A DNA stretch of 64,000 nucleotides from Paenibacillus prosopidis (GTDB lineage Bacteria; Bacillota; Bacilli; Paenibacillales; Paenibacillaceae), in contig NZ_QPJD01000015.1 of the NCBI RefSeq assembly GCF_003337375.1, positions 62,001 through 126,000 of the forward strand. The letters are read 5' to 3'. Positions 35,726 to 44,662 of this stretch are shown here, piece after piece. Each line of letters begins with the position of its first letter. The first letter of the stretch is position 1. Both the position numbers and the translations under genes were made by a program. The notes below the pieces were generated by a model. The model did no database searches, had not been told where the DNA came from, and saw nothing but the letters and a program-made list of their open reading frames with translations.

Positions 35726-35930
35726 CCGGCTACATGAACTGGAAAACCTCCTGCTAATCTTGCCCGCATGCGCTCTCTGGGATCATATTGATGGAAAACC
35801 TCCCGATAATCGAGCGGAAAATCCCTTCTACACGGGCAACTTGCCGAATCAGAGGAAGGAATTCCTGTTAAATTAGATATAACATCAAAACATAAAGAAT
35901 AGTGGGAGCTTTTCCTGTTCATCTAGCCGG
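35726..35930. mobile_element. MITE-like 205-bp element with terminal inverted repeats
   Basis: The left end (35726-35752) and the right end (35904-35930) are inverted repeats of 27 bases matching at 23 positions, starting CCGGCTA. An internal unit GGAAAACCTCC-G-TAATC occurs at 35741-35759 and again at 35793-35811 (17/19), with weaker versions further in. It encodes no protein of note, and no clear target duplication is seen. Confidence 0.65.
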
Positions 35931-35963
35931 GACGAAGGGATTGTACTCTCCAAACCGAAGGAC

Positions 35964-36005
35964 AAAAAGACGGTATCTCTTATAGTAAGAGGATACCGTC
36001 TTTTT
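35964..36005. terminator. Bidirectional terminator between nagA and the DeoR gene
   Basis: A 14-bp stem (AAAAAGACGGTATC with GATACCGTCTTTTT) enclosing a second TCTTA/TAAGA stem, with A-runs on one side and T-runs on the other. It suits both converging genes. Confidence 0.9.
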
Positions 36006-36013
36006 CATTTTTA

Positions 36014-36796
36014 CTACCCTGTTACATGTACAGAAATGCCATACGCCTCCATTTGAGCCGCAAGCTCCTCGGAAAGCGGGACATCGGTAATGACTCCGCG
36101 CAGCTCAGATAATGAAGCGATGGAAAATAGCGACGTCCGGTCTGTTTTCGTATGATCAAATACGGCGTACGTCTCTTGCGAACGTTTAATTAGCGCTTTC
36201 GCAATTTGCGCTTCCTGCTCGGAATAAGTCGTAATGCCGCCGGCGGCAGAAATACCATCGACGCCGATAAACATTTTGCCGATATTCAAGTTTCCTACCA
36301 TTCCTTCACCGAGCGGACCGCATAGCTCGAAGCTGTTGTGCCGCATAATACCGCCTGTCACTACAACTTGAATTTGGCTGCCCGCCAGTTCCATTGCAAT
36401 GTTAACCGCATTGGTCACTACCGTTATTCCCTTGCGGGACTTTAATGTCTTCGCAATTAAGAAATTGGTCGTCCCGCCGGATAAACCGATGACATCCCCT
36501 TCGGTAATTAAAGATGCAGCCAGCTCGGCAATACGCTCCTTCTCCAAAATGGACAGTCCTTCCTTCTCGGCAAAAGGAAGCTCGCGCACCGTATGCATGC
36601 CGTCATACATCGCGCCGCCAATTGTGCGGATGACCGGATAGTCCGCTTCCATCTGCTCGAGATCCCTGCGGGCCGTCGCTTCGGAGCAGCCGAAACGCTC
36701 GACCATCTCTGGGATCGTGACCCGTCCCTGCTGCTTGAGCAGCTGCAGCACCGCCTCCCGGCGACGCTGTCCCTTGGAGCCGTATCCATCCGCCAT
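36014..36796 (-). CDS. DeoR-family transcriptional regulator
   Basis: A 260-residue regulator. Residues 10-65 are the DeoR winged helix (RRREAVLQLLKQQGRVTI, SEATARRDLEQME), and the rest is a DeoRC-type sugar-phosphate sensor with GLSGGTTNFLIAKTL, TNAVNIAMELA and FIGVDGI. ATG 36796 has a GGTGGAG site and lies two bases after the kdgK stop; the open frame up to 36868 is inside kdgK. It probably controls its own operon and may also act on nearby sugar genes such as nagBA. Confidence 0.88.
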   Translation of the reverse strand: MADGYGSKGQRRREAVLQLLKQQGRVTIPEMVERFGCSEATARRDLEQMEADYPVIRTIGGAMYDGMHTVRELPFAEKEGLSILEKERIAELAASLITEGDVIGLSGGTTNFLIAKTLKSRKGITVVTNAVNIAMELAGSQIQVVVTGGIMRHNSFELCGPLGEGMVGNLNIGKMFIGVDGISAAGGITTYSEQEAQIAKALIKRSQETYAVFDHTKTDRTSLFSIASLSELRGVITDVPLSEELAAQMEAYGISVHVTG

Positions 36797-36798
36797 TG

Positions 36799-37755
36799 TC
36801 AGCGCTCCACCCATGCTTTGGCAGACAAGCGCTGCTCGACGATATTCCACTCCGGCAGCGCTTCCCAATCGCCGCGCATTTGAACGACTAGCGAGCCGTT
36901 AATACTGGCAAGCCGCACCGCTTCAACAGGCGTCATCCCCTTCATAATACCTGCCAGGAAGCCTGCGCAGAAGCCATCTCCCGCCCCTACCGTATCGACT
37001 ACCTGCTCAGCCGGATAGAAAGGCAGGCTTTCTTCTTGCCCATTATTTAATATGACTGTCGTATCGCCTTTGCCTTTAATAATGCTGACAGCCTTCAACT
37101 GATTCAGCTGTTCTTTAATATGCTCGTAATCGTCGGTATCATAAAGCAGCTTAAGCTCGTCCCAGCCCGGCAAAAAGTAATCCGCATCGGCCGCGATCGG
37201 CAGCAGCGTCTCACGCGCTTGTTCAATCGACCACAGCTTAAGCCGCAAATTCGGATCAAAGCTGACGAGTACGCCGGCTTCCTTCGCAATGTCGACGGCA
37301 CGACGCAGCGTCTTACGGCAATCTTCGCTGAGCGCCGCAGTGATACCGGTTACATGAAGCAGCTTGGCGCCGCGAATATATTCCTCGTCCAGCTGCTCAG
37401 GCTTCATTCTGCTGGCAGCCGAATGCTTTCTGAAATAATGGACGGCAAGTTTTCCCGCAACATGCTCGCGGAACATCATGCCTGTCGGCGCATCCGCATG
37501 AAGCTGCGCCCGCGAAATGTCCACCCCTTCGCCGCGCAGCGTCTTCAGGATGATTTTGCCAAATGGATCGTCGCCCAGCGCGCCAAACCAACCTACCGAG
37601 GAGCCCAGCCGCGCAAGCCCGATTGCGACATTGCTTTCCGCTCCGCCGAAGCTTTGCTCAAGCGTTGCGGCACGTTCGATGGACTTATGCTCCTGTGGCA
37701 TAAATAAAGCCATTGATTCGCCAAACGTTATAATATGAGGTGATGATTCATGCAC
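36799..37755 (-). CDS. kdgK: PfkB-family sugar kinase, probably 2-keto-3-deoxygluconate kinase
   Basis: A 318-residue ribokinase-family enzyme. The N-terminal GESMALFMP and GGAESNVAIGLARLG, and the C-terminal signature DTVGAGDGFCAGF with the catalytic aspartate, are clear. The KDG assignment comes from overall similarity of the N-terminal blocks to KdgK and is not certain; other keto-sugar acids are possible. The start is GTG 37755, with GGAGG eight bases away. It is coupled to the DeoR gene. No KDPG aldolase is adjacent. Confidence 0.8.
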   Translation of the reverse strand: MHESSPHIITFGESMALFMPQEHKSIERAATLEQSFGGAESNVAIGLARLGSSVGWFGALGDDPFGKIILKTLRGEGVDISRAQLHADAPTGMMFREHVAGKLAVHYFRKHSAASRMKPEQLDEEYIRGAKLLHVTGITAALSEDCRKTLRRAVDIAKEAGVLVSFDPNLRLKLWSIEQARETLLPIAADADYFLPGWDELKLLYDTDDYEHIKEQLNQLKAVSIIKGKGDTTVILNNGQEESLPFYPAEQVVDTVGAGDGFCAGFLAGIMKGMTPVEAVRLASINGSLVVQMRGDWEALPEWNIVEQRLSAKAWVER

Positions 37756-37791
37756 TTTGCAATCCTCCTACAGTGTTCTTATTTATAACTA

Positions 37792-38220
37792 TTAACTCTC
37801 AATCATCGGAAACATCATGAAGTAAATAATGACGATATAAAGCACCAGAATGATCAAGCTCATAACGCGCGCTTTGTTAATATGAGCTGTCGCGCTTTGT
37901 CCCTCTTGAATGGAGGAGACTACACGTTTTAGCGGCTTCGATACGATACCGCCCAGTGCGGCTATACCCAGGAACAATAGAATAATGATAACCATCCATG
38001 CTACCGTATAATCGGCCTGCGACATCAAATATCCGCCCGTCAGCAGCTGCACGATGAGGAAGTATTGGGCAATCCGGTTTGCAGACAACAGTCCGTCGGC
38101 CAAACCGCCTTGGCCTACTCCAGCAAGCTTTGAAGCTCTTCCTACCATAATCGGGAGCACAATATAGAATCCCATTCCAACCGCACCTAATACATGCAAA
38201 AACAACATTGCATTAAACAT
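37792..38220 (-). CDS. Small integral membrane protein, 142 aa
   Basis: Not recognised by function. It has four hydrophobic segments (about 5-28, 50-72, 75-95 and 118-138) joined by short loops; a basic loop (SKPLKRVV) follows the third. ATG 38220 has an AGGAGG site nine bases away; the frame open to 38250 has none. It lies between kdgK and recQ, but 36 bases from the former, so it may be transcribed with it. Confidence 0.7.
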   Translation of the reverse strand: MFNAMLFLHVLGAVGMGFYIVLPIMVGRASKLAGVGQGGLADGLLSANRIAQYFLIVQLLTGGYLMSQADYTVAWMVIIILLFLGIAALGGIVSKPLKRVVSSIQEGQSATAHINKARVMSLIILVLYIVIIYFMMFPMIES

Positions 38221-38319
38221 TTTTAAACTCCTCCTGTTTTGGAAAAACATAAAAAGCTAGCCGCAATTTCCAAAATCATATAATACGACTAGTTTATCAG
38301 AAATGAGATTTTTTTCAAA

Positions 38320-38421
38320 CAAGCGTAAACGGCTGTCGCCGTCCTTTGGAGGCACAGCTTACGTTTCGCGGTGAAATATAAGCTAATTTATAAGTGTTAA
38401 TCTTATAAATTTTTATATTTT
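38320..38421 (+). repeat. R1 dispersed structured repeat, copy C
   Basis: A full-length, somewhat diverged copy (102 bases). The inner AT stem here is an 8-bp TTTATAAG/CTTATAAA, longer than in copy A, so pairing is kept while bases change. It ends three bases from the recQ stop. Confidence 0.88.
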
Positions 38422-38424
38422 GAC

Positions 38425-40581
38425 TTAACCTTTGAGACCATATTTGCAAATTACACCGTGTATTGCGAAGTAGGCAATCTCCTCCGGGAGCGCATCCTTT
38501 ATAGGACGCAGCTTGTCCGCGCCCAACTGTTGAATGGCTTCAACGATTTGCTGCTCATATTCGGCAGGGATGATACGGCTCCAATCAAGCTCATGCCCTT
38601 CCTCTGCGCTGCGGATCAAATGCCCCTCAATCGTAACCTTACTCATTCCTCTTTCCTTTGCAATCGACTCCGGCTCCTGTCCGGCTAGAAATAGCTCGAG
38701 TGACGCCAAATGACTGGCCCGCTCGTCTGCTGTATTCACCCGTTTTTTCGTAACTGAAGCTTGCTTGTATCTCGTATCCGTTATTGCTGAAGCTGCTGCT
38801 TCATCCCCGAATGACCGGATGATTTCAAGCAATCCGTCACCGTATTTGTCTGCTTTCGCCGCGCCTATTCCTTTTACCCCCAGCAGCTGTTCAACCGTTT
38901 GCGGCTGCACATTAGCAATCTCCCTTAGCGTCGCGTCAAAAAACAGCATGAATGGCGGAACGCCTTCCACGGCCGCTTTCTCCTTGCGCCACTGCTTAAG
39001 CGCTTCAAACAACGGCGAAGCGCCCATGCTGTCAGAAGTCGCGGCCTGCCGGACGGTCGCACGCACCCGCTGCATGATCGGCTCACGGCCCTCGAGAACC
39101 GGAAGCGCGTTAGCAGTCAGCGATACAACCGGATATTGCCCTTCGCTTAACCTTAAGTATCCTTCTGCAACTAGCCAGTAGAGCCAGTCGGTGATTTCCT
39201 TCTCTGGCAAATGACGCATGAGACCGTAAGTAGACAAACGGTCAAGTCCGAACTCCAGCAGCCGTTTATCGCGGGAGCCCTTCAGCACTTTAGCCGCCAT
39301 CGTCACACCGAAACGACCTTTCATCCGCCCAACGCAGGATAAAGCCATCTTCGCTTCATCCGTCCGATTGACGGGTTCGCTTTTGTCGAGGCAGCTGCTG
39401 CATTTGCCGCATGCTTCTACGCCGGTTTCGCCGAAGTAATCAACGATAAACTGCTGCAAGCAGCGCTGTGTCCGGCTGTAATTCATCATCGTATGAAGCT
39501 TGGACAGCTGGATAGACTTTCGATCCATGTCACCGGTGCCTTGCTCGATTAGGAAGCGCTGCACCTGCATGTCTGCAGGCTCGAACAGCAGCACGCATTC
39601 ACTTTCCTCGCCGTCGCGGCCTGCGCGGCCCGCTTCTTGATAATAGGATTCGATATCGCCGGTCATTTGCCAGTGCAGCACGTAACGGACGTTTGGCTTA
39701 TCGATCCCCATGCCAAAAGCATTCGTTGCGACCATCACGCGAATTTCGTCAAAACGAAATTTTTCTTGGGTTTGAGCCCGTTCTGCGTCCGATAATCCGC
39801 CATGGTACTTACCGGCTTGGATACCGCTTCGCGTCAATTGCTCATAGACGTTTTCGACTTCTTTGCGTGTTGCCGCATAGACGATACCCGACTGCTCTTT
39901 GCGTTCCGCTACATAGCGTTCGAGAAACCTTCTCTTTTCGACGCCGGTAACGACAGAGAGCGATAAGTTCGGCCGCGCAAAACCGGTTACGAACACGCTC
40001 GGGTTACGAAGCTTGAGCATATCGGCAATATCTTTAGCAACCTCATTAGTGGCGGTAGCTGTGAACGCGGCAACGAGCGGCCGGTTTGCCATTCTGGCAA
40101 TCCAACCGGCAAGCTGACGGTAGCTGGGACGGAAATCATGTCCCCACTGCGATACGCAATGCGCTTCATCAATAGCAATGAGCGGTATTGCAAGCTGCTC
40201 CGACAGCGACTGAAACATCGGCGCATCTAATCTCTCCGGCGCTACATAGAGCAGCTTGTATTCCCCTTGCATTGCGCTCCGCATGACGTCCCGGTACTCC
40301 GCCGCTCCAAGTGAGCTGTTAAGGAATGCTGCCGATACCCCTAGCCTCTTCAGCGCATCCACCTGATCCTTCATCAAGGATATGAGAGGTGAAATGACAA
40401 GTGACGTTCCGGGCAGCAGCATCGAAGGAATTTGATAACAGACCGACTTTCCTCCGCCGGTTGGCAAAATAGCGAGTGTGTCCCGTCCATGCAATATGCC
40501 TGAAATGATGTCCTCTTGTCCTTTACGAAATGAATCATAGCCGTATATCTGTTTTAAAGCTTGTCTTGCCTGTTCGATCAA
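38425..40581 (-). CDS. recQ: ATP-dependent DNA helicase RecQ
   Basis: A 3'-5' DNA helicase for recombination and repair. Walker A TGGGKS (41-46), DEAH (138-141) with HCVSQWGHDFRPSY, the zinc ligands CLQQFIVDYFG...CGKCSSC near 375-400, an RQC winged helix, an HRDC domain (about 520-590) and a C-terminal helicase HTH domain. At 718 residues it is the long form. The start is TTG 40581 with AGGAGGG seven bases away. R1 copy C follows its stop and R2 lies just upstream. Confidence 0.96.
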   Translation of the reverse strand: MIEQARQALKQIYGYDSFRKGQEDIISGILHGRDTLAILPTGGGKSVCYQIPSMLLPGTSLVISPLISLMKDQVDALKRLGVSAAFLNSSLGAAEYRDVMRSAMQGEYKLLYVAPERLDAPMFQSLSEQLAIPLIAIDEAHCVSQWGHDFRPSYRQLAGWIARMANRPLVAAFTATATNEVAKDIADMLKLRNPSVFVTGFARPNLSLSVVTGVEKRRFLERYVAERKEQSGIVYAATRKEVENVYEQLTRSGIQAGKYHGGLSDAERAQTQEKFRFDEIRVMVATNAFGMGIDKPNVRYVLHWQMTGDIESYYQEAGRAGRDGEESECVLLFEPADMQVQRFLIEQGTGDMDRKSIQLSKLHTMMNYSRTQRCLQQFIVDYFGETGVEACGKCSSCLDKSEPVNRTDEAKMALSCVGRMKGRFGVTMAAKVLKGSRDKRLLEFGLDRLSTYGLMRHLPEKEITDWLYWLVAEGYLRLSEGQYPVVSLTANALPVLEGREPIMQRVRATVRQAATSDSMGASPLFEALKQWRKEKAAVEGVPPFMLFFDATLREIANVQPQTVEQLLGVKGIGAAKADKYGDGLLEIIRSFGDEAAASAITDTRYKQASVTKKRVNTADERASHLASLELFLAGQEPESIAKERGMSKVTIEGHLIRSAEEGHELDWSRIIPAEYEQQIVEAIQQLGADKLRPIKDALPEEIAYFAIHGVICKYGLKG

Positions 40582-40601
40582 TCTGTATCCCTCCTAGGCA
40601 C

Positions 40602-40664
40602 GATGAGAAAACCTCTATCGAGGCCTCTCAAGGATGAGCGACCGTGTTTAGAGGTAGGTTTTAT
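40602..40664. repeat. R2 intergenic structured element, copy b
   Basis: Shares CTATCGA, then GATGAGCGACCGTGTTTA, with copy a. The basal stem here is AAAACCTC (40608-40615) against GAGGTAGGTTTT (40651-40662), different bases from copy a but again paired; the inner palindrome is GAGGCCTC. Confidence 0.6.
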
Positions 40665-40774
40665 CGCAAAATAGAATTTGTTCTTCCGCCAACTTGGAAA
40701 CTTATAAATTCTTTTGGGGTAGACAAGGAGGACCCTGGCAGCATACTGTCAGGGTCCTCCCAAACGCATTTATT

Positions 40775-40873
40775 CAAGCGTAAACGGCTGTCGCCGTCCT
40801 GGCGGCAAAAGCTCGTTTCGCGGTGAAATATAAGCTTATTTATAGGTGTGAAACATATAAATTCTTATATTTT
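40775..40873 (+). repeat. R1 dispersed structured repeat, copy D
   Basis: A 99-base copy almost identical to copy A (differences near positions 26-36 and one G in the inner stem arm). It lies 28 bases from the mdh stop and may also serve as its terminator. Confidence 0.9.
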
Positions 40874-40900
40874 ATAAAATGCTTATGTTCGTTATTTAGC

Positions 40901-41845
40901 TTAGCCCGCTGTTACGACTTGGATGACGTTGCGGACAGATTGTGCGGATTTATCAAGCGCTGCTTTCTCTTCAGCAGTCAGGTCAAGCTCGAGTACTTTC
41001 TCGATGCCGTCGCCGCCGATGATTGTCGGAACGCCCATGAACAGGTTGTCATAGCCGTATTCGCCTTCAAGCAATGCGATAACCGGAATGATCCGTTTTT
41101 TGTCTTTCAAAATCGCTTCTGTCATTTGAACGAGCGATGCCGCTGGTGCATAATACGCGCTGCCGTTGCCAAGCAGGTTAACGATCTCGCCGCCGCCAAC
41201 GCGAGCGCGTTGAACGATTGCTTCAATACGTTCTGCCGGGATCAGCTTCTCGATTGGAATACCGCCAACGTTCGAGTAACGAACGAGAGGTACCATATCG
41301 TCGCCGTGTCCGCCCAGCACGAAGCCGCGAACGTCTTCAACGGATACGTTCAGCTCTTGTGCAATAAATGTACAGTAACGAGCCGTATCCAGTACGCCGG
41401 ATTGACCGATTACGCGGTTTTTAGGGAAACCGAGCGTTTGGAATGCTGCATAAGTCATCGCGTCAACCGGGTTGCTCAGGATGATTACATATGCGTTAGG
41501 GCTAGTCGCTTTTACGTTTTCGCAAACGGATTTTACGATACCCGCATTCGTGTTAACGAGGTCATCACGGCTCATGCCCGGTTTACGAGCGATACCGGCA
41601 GTGATAATTACGACGTCGGAATCTTTTGCATCATCATAATTCGAAGTACCGATGATACTAGCGTCAACGCCGAGTACAGGTGTTGCTTCTAGCATGTCGA
41701 GCGCTTTGCCTTTGGTCGGGTTTTCAAGCGGCGCGATATCGACAAGAACAATATCGCCAAGTTCTTTCTGAGCAAGCATCAGCGCAGTAGTTGCGCCCGT
41801 AAAGCCAGCGCCTACAACCGTAATCTTTTTGCGTTTGATAGCCAT
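40901..41845 (-). CDS. mdh: Malate dehydrogenase
   Basis: NAD-dependent TCA-cycle enzyme of the LDH-like family. The dinucleotide motif VGAGFTGATTA (11-21), the substrate loop GIARKPGMSRDDL and the catalytic histidine in GGHGDDMVPLVRYS are visible; 314 residues. ATG 41845 has GGGAGGG nine bases upstream. It is the last gene of the citZ-icd-mdh order, but 293 structured bases separate it from icd. Confidence 0.97.
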   Translation of the reverse strand: MAIKRKKITVVGAGFTGATTALMLAQKELGDIVLVDIAPLENPTKGKALDMLEATPVLGVDASIIGTSNYDDAKDSDVVIITAGIARKPGMSRDDLVNTNAGIVKSVCENVKATSPNAYVIILSNPVDAMTYAAFQTLGFPKNRVIGQSGVLDTARYCTFIAQELNVSVEDVRGFVLGGHGDDMVPLVRYSNVGGIPIEKLIPAERIEAIVQRARVGGGEIVNLLGNGSAYYAPAASLVQMTEAILKDKKRIIPVIALLEGEYGYDNLFMGVPTIIGGDGIEKVLELDLTAEEKAALDKSAQSVRNVIQVVTAG

Positions 41846-41960
41846 TAGAATAAACCCTCCCAATAATGAGCTCATCAAAAGGGGACGCTTAGTCTCCTTT
41901 CACATGAGCTGATAGTTATTTGCTTTCATTTGTTATAAGTCTGAACTAAACGTCCAACTC

Positions 41961-42102
41961 TCAAACGTAAAGCGTGTCCCGCAGGGACGAAAGCGCTCTT
42001 CCGCATCAGAAGCTTCCAAACATCTCTGTACTTCCAACGTCCCTCCCCCTTGCAGGTGTCCAGAGGGCGCAGCGCCTCGGGGTCCTCCCTTGGAAGGGAG
42101 GA
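41961..42102. repeat. Cluster of compact hairpins between icd and mdh
   Basis: Within 140 bases there are three tight inverted repeats: GTCCC-GCA-GGGAC inside AGCG/CGCT (41971-41997), GAGGGCGC-A-GCGCCTC (42063-42078) and TCCTCCCTT-GG-AAGGGAGGA (42083-42102). It opens with TCAAACGTAAA, recalling the start of R1. Confidence 0.65.
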
Positions 42103-42116
42103 TTTAGGAGGGTTCG

Positions 42117-42137
42117 AAAACGCCTTTTAAGGCTTTT
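42117..42137 (-). terminator. Possible weak terminator after icd
   Basis: GCCTT/AAGGC with flanking A and T runs, starting at the icd stop. The stem is only five GC-rich pairs, so readthrough into mdh is possible. Confidence 0.4.
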
Positions 42138-42138
42138 A

Positions 42139-43434
42139 CTACATATTTTTAATAACTTCGTCTGCGAAGGCGGAGCATTTCACTTCAGTTGCGCCTTCCA
42201 TTAGGCGTGCGAAGTCGTAAGTTACTGTTTTGTTGTTGATAGATGCTTCCATACCTTTATAGATAAGGTCAGCAGCTTCTTGCCAGCCAAGGTGCTCAAG
42301 CATCATAACGCCGGACAGGATAACGGAGCCAGGGTTAACAACGTCTTTGTCCGCGTATTTCGGAGCAGTACCATGTGTGGCTTCGAAGATCGCGTGACCA
42401 GTCAAGTAGTTGATGTTTGCGCCTGGAGCGATACCGATACCGCCAACTTGTGCAGCCAATGCATCGGACAAATAGTCACCGTTCAGGTTCAATGTTGCAA
42501 TAACGTCGAAGTCAGTTGGACGGGTAAGAACTTGTTGAAGCGCGATATCCGCGATTGCGTCCTTCACGACGATTTTGCCAGCAGCTTCTGCTTCAGCTTG
42601 CGCTTTGTTGGCAGCTTCTGTACCTTCTGCTTCTTTGATGCGGTCATACTGGCCCCAAGTGAATGTTTGCTCGGCAAATTCTTGCTCAGCCACTTCGTAA
42701 CCCCAGTTTTTGAACGCGCCTTCTGTGAATTTCATGATGTTGCCTTTGTGTACGAGCGTAACGGACTTTTTGCCGTGTTTGATCGCATATTCGATCGCTG
42801 CGCGGGCAAGACGCTGCGAGCCTTCTTTCGATACTGGTTTAATACCGATACCGGAAGTTTCAGGGAAACGGATTTTGTTGGCTCCCATTTCTTTTTGCAG
42901 GAATTCGATCACTTTTTTCACTTCTGCAGTACCTTCTTGGTACTCGATGCCTGCATAGATATCCTCAGTGTTTTCACGGAAAATAACCATGTTAACCAGC
43001 TCAGGTCGTTTAACAGGGGAAGGCACGCCATCGAAGTAACGGACAGGACGAAGGCAAACATATAGATCAAGCTCTTGACGAAGAGCCACGTTCAAGGAAC
43101 GGATCCCGCCGCCGATTGGCGTAGTCAAAGGTCCTTTAATCGCAACGATATATTCACGGATTGCAGTAAGCGTATCAGCCGGCAGCCACTCGCCATATTC
43201 GTTGAATGCTTTTTCGCCGGCAAACACTTCGTACCAAGCAATTTTTTTGCTGCCGCCGTATGCTTTCTCTACTGCTGCATCCAATACGCGTTTCGAAGCG
43301 CGCCAGATGTCGCGGCCTGTGCCGTCGCCCTCGATGAAAGGAATAATTGGGTTGTTCGGCACCTGAAGTACACCGTTATCAATTGTAATTTGCTCGCCTT
43401 CTGTCGGAAGCGCGAATTTTTCGAATTTAGCCAT
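42139..43434 (-). CDS. icd: NADP-dependent isocitrate dehydrogenase
   Basis: Oxidative decarboxylase of the TCA cycle. Blocks visible are IPFIEGDGTGRDIW near the N-terminus, LRQELDLYVCLRPVRYF, IFRENTEDIYAGIE, SGIGIKPVSKEGSQRL (phosphoserine/substrate region) and EATHGTAPKYADKDVVNPGS. About 431 residues from ATG 43434, which has an AAGGAGG site. It lies between citZ and mdh. Confidence 0.97.
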   Translation of the reverse strand: MAKFEKFALPTEGEQITIDNGVLQVPNNPIIPFIEGDGTGRDIWRASKRVLDAAVEKAYGGSKKIAWYEVFAGEKAFNEYGEWLPADTLTAIREYIVAIKGPLTTPIGGGIRSLNVALRQELDLYVCLRPVRYFDGVPSPVKRPELVNMVIFRENTEDIYAGIEYQEGTAEVKKVIEFLQKEMGANKIRFPETSGIGIKPVSKEGSQRLARAAIEYAIKHGKKSVTLVHKGNIMKFTEGAFKNWGYEVAEQEFAEQTFTWGQYDRIKEAEGTEAANKAQAEAEAAGKIVVKDAIADIALQQVLTRPTDFDVIATLNLNGDYLSDALAAQVGGIGIAPGANINYLTGHAIFEATHGTAPKYADKDVVNPGSVILSGVMMLEHLGWQEAADLIYKGMEASINNKTVTYDFARLMEGATEVKCSAFADEVIKNM

Positions 43435-43549
43435 GAATAAATCCTCCTTGGATATGTACTTGCTTGGCAAGTAGAAGTTAGTTTATTTTCGTGAAAAGGA
43501 GAACGAACATCGTTCGCCCTCACTCTTTCCGTTGCATTCGGTTTGAAAA

Positions 43550-44662
43550 TTAACGCTGCTCGATCGGAATATACCTCGCGTTAACAGGACCAACATAATC
43601 AGCACGCGGTCGGATCAAGCGGTTATCTTGATATTGCTCAAGAATGTGCGCGCTCCATCCTGATACGCGGCTAATCGCGAAGATCGGCGTAAACAGATCG
43701 CGTGGAATTTCAAGCGTCGTATAGACGGAAGCGGAATAAAAATCGACGTTTGGTTTCAAGCCTTTTTGACCCGTAACCATCTCTTCGATCTTAACTGACA
43801 TTTCGTAGAGCTCCATGTTGCCTGTCAGCTTGCCCAGCTCGCGGGACATTTGCTGCAAATGCTTTGCGCGCGGATCGCCGTTTTTGTATACGCGGTGTCC
43901 GAAGCCCATAATTTTTTGCTTGTTTGCAAGCGCGTTGTTAATGTAGCCTTCAACGTTTGCCGCCGAGCCGATTTCTTCAAGCATAACCATAACGGCTTCG
44001 TTCGCGCCGCCGTGCAAAGGTCCTTTGAGCGCGCCGATTGCAGATGTTACGCCCGAATAAATGTCCGACAACGTAGCAACCGTAACACGGGCTGCAAATG
44101 TCGATGCGTTAAGTTCGTGATCGGCATGAAGTACAAGAGCCTGATCAAGTGCTTTAACAGCTACTGCAGCTGGCTCGCTGCCTGTAAGCATGTATAAGAA
44201 ATTATATGCGATCGATACCCCTTGCTTTGGAGCTACAGGCTCTTTGCCTTCACGAATACGTGCGAAAGCGGCAATGATTGTCGGCAATTGCGCCTGCAAT
44301 TTAATGGCTTTCAGTTGGTTCGCTTCAGGGGACATATCGTTAGCGGATGCATCGTACAATGCAAGGCTGGATACTGCTGTACGAAGCGCGGCCATCGAGT
44401 TCGTGTCTTTTGGATACAGCTTTAATTGCTCAAGAACTCCGTTCGGAACTGCCGCATATTGATCCAGCTTCTTCTGCAGTCCGTCAAGTTCGGAACGATT
44501 AGGTAGTTTACCATACCAAAGCAGGTAGGCGACCTCTTCAAAAGTAGCGTTTTCGGCGAGCTCGTCAATATCAATTCCGCGATACGTCAGTACTCCGTCA
44601 ATAATCGAGCTGATGGAAGACGCCGCGGCGACAATTCCTTCCAGACCTTTAGTTGCTGTCAT
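43550..44662 (-). CDS. citZ: Citrate synthase
   Basis: Condenses acetyl-CoA with oxaloacetate. The catalytic residues are visible in HADHELNAST (His), GFGHRVYKNGDPRA (His) and DFYSASVY (Asp). About 370 residues from ATG 44662, with AAAGGAG eight bases upstream, the Gram-positive short type. It heads the citZ-icd-mdh group; TTCACT-N17-TATGAT upstream on the minus strand is a possible promoter. Confidence 0.97.
   Translation of the reverse strand: MTATKGLEGIVAAASSISSIIDGVLTYRGIDIDELAENATFEEVAYLLWYGKLPNRSELDGLQKKLDQYAAVPNGVLEQLKLYPKDTNSMAALRTAVSSLALYDASANDMSPEANQLKAIKLQAQLPTIIAAFARIREGKEPVAPKQGVSIAYNFLYMLTGSEPAAVAVKALDQALVLHADHELNASTFAARVTVATLSDIYSGVTSAIGALKGPLHGGANEAVMVMLEEIGSAANVEGYINNALANKQKIMGFGHRVYKNGDPRAKHLQQMSRELGKLTGNMELYEMSVKIEEMVTGQKGLKPNVDFYSASVYTTLEIPRDLFTPIFAISRVSGWSAHILEQYQDNRLIRPRADYVGPVNARYIPIEQR

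Larger units (their letters stand above)
40582..40900. other. Repeat-rich gap between recQ and mdh
   Basis: No gene seen. It contains R2 copy b (40602-40664), a perfect 11-bp hairpin GGAGGACCCTG/CAGGGTCCTCC (40727-40737, 40750-40760) with no U-tract on either side, and R1 copy D (40775-40873), so most of the gap is structured sequence. Confidence 0.75.

Noticed and set aside
35545..35922. 125-codon minus-strand frame across the nagA end and the MITE-like element
   Set aside because: Half of it is antisense to nagA and the rest is the repeat element; no ribosome site.
40823..41692. 289-codon plus-strand frame over mdh
   Set aside because: It lies antisense to the well-supported malate dehydrogenase, begins inside R1 copy D, and its translation is low-complexity Cys/Arg/Phe-rich without family motifs.
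42280..43065. 261-codon plus-strand frame over icd
   Set aside because: Antisense shadow of isocitrate dehydrogenase; no ribosome site and implausible composition.
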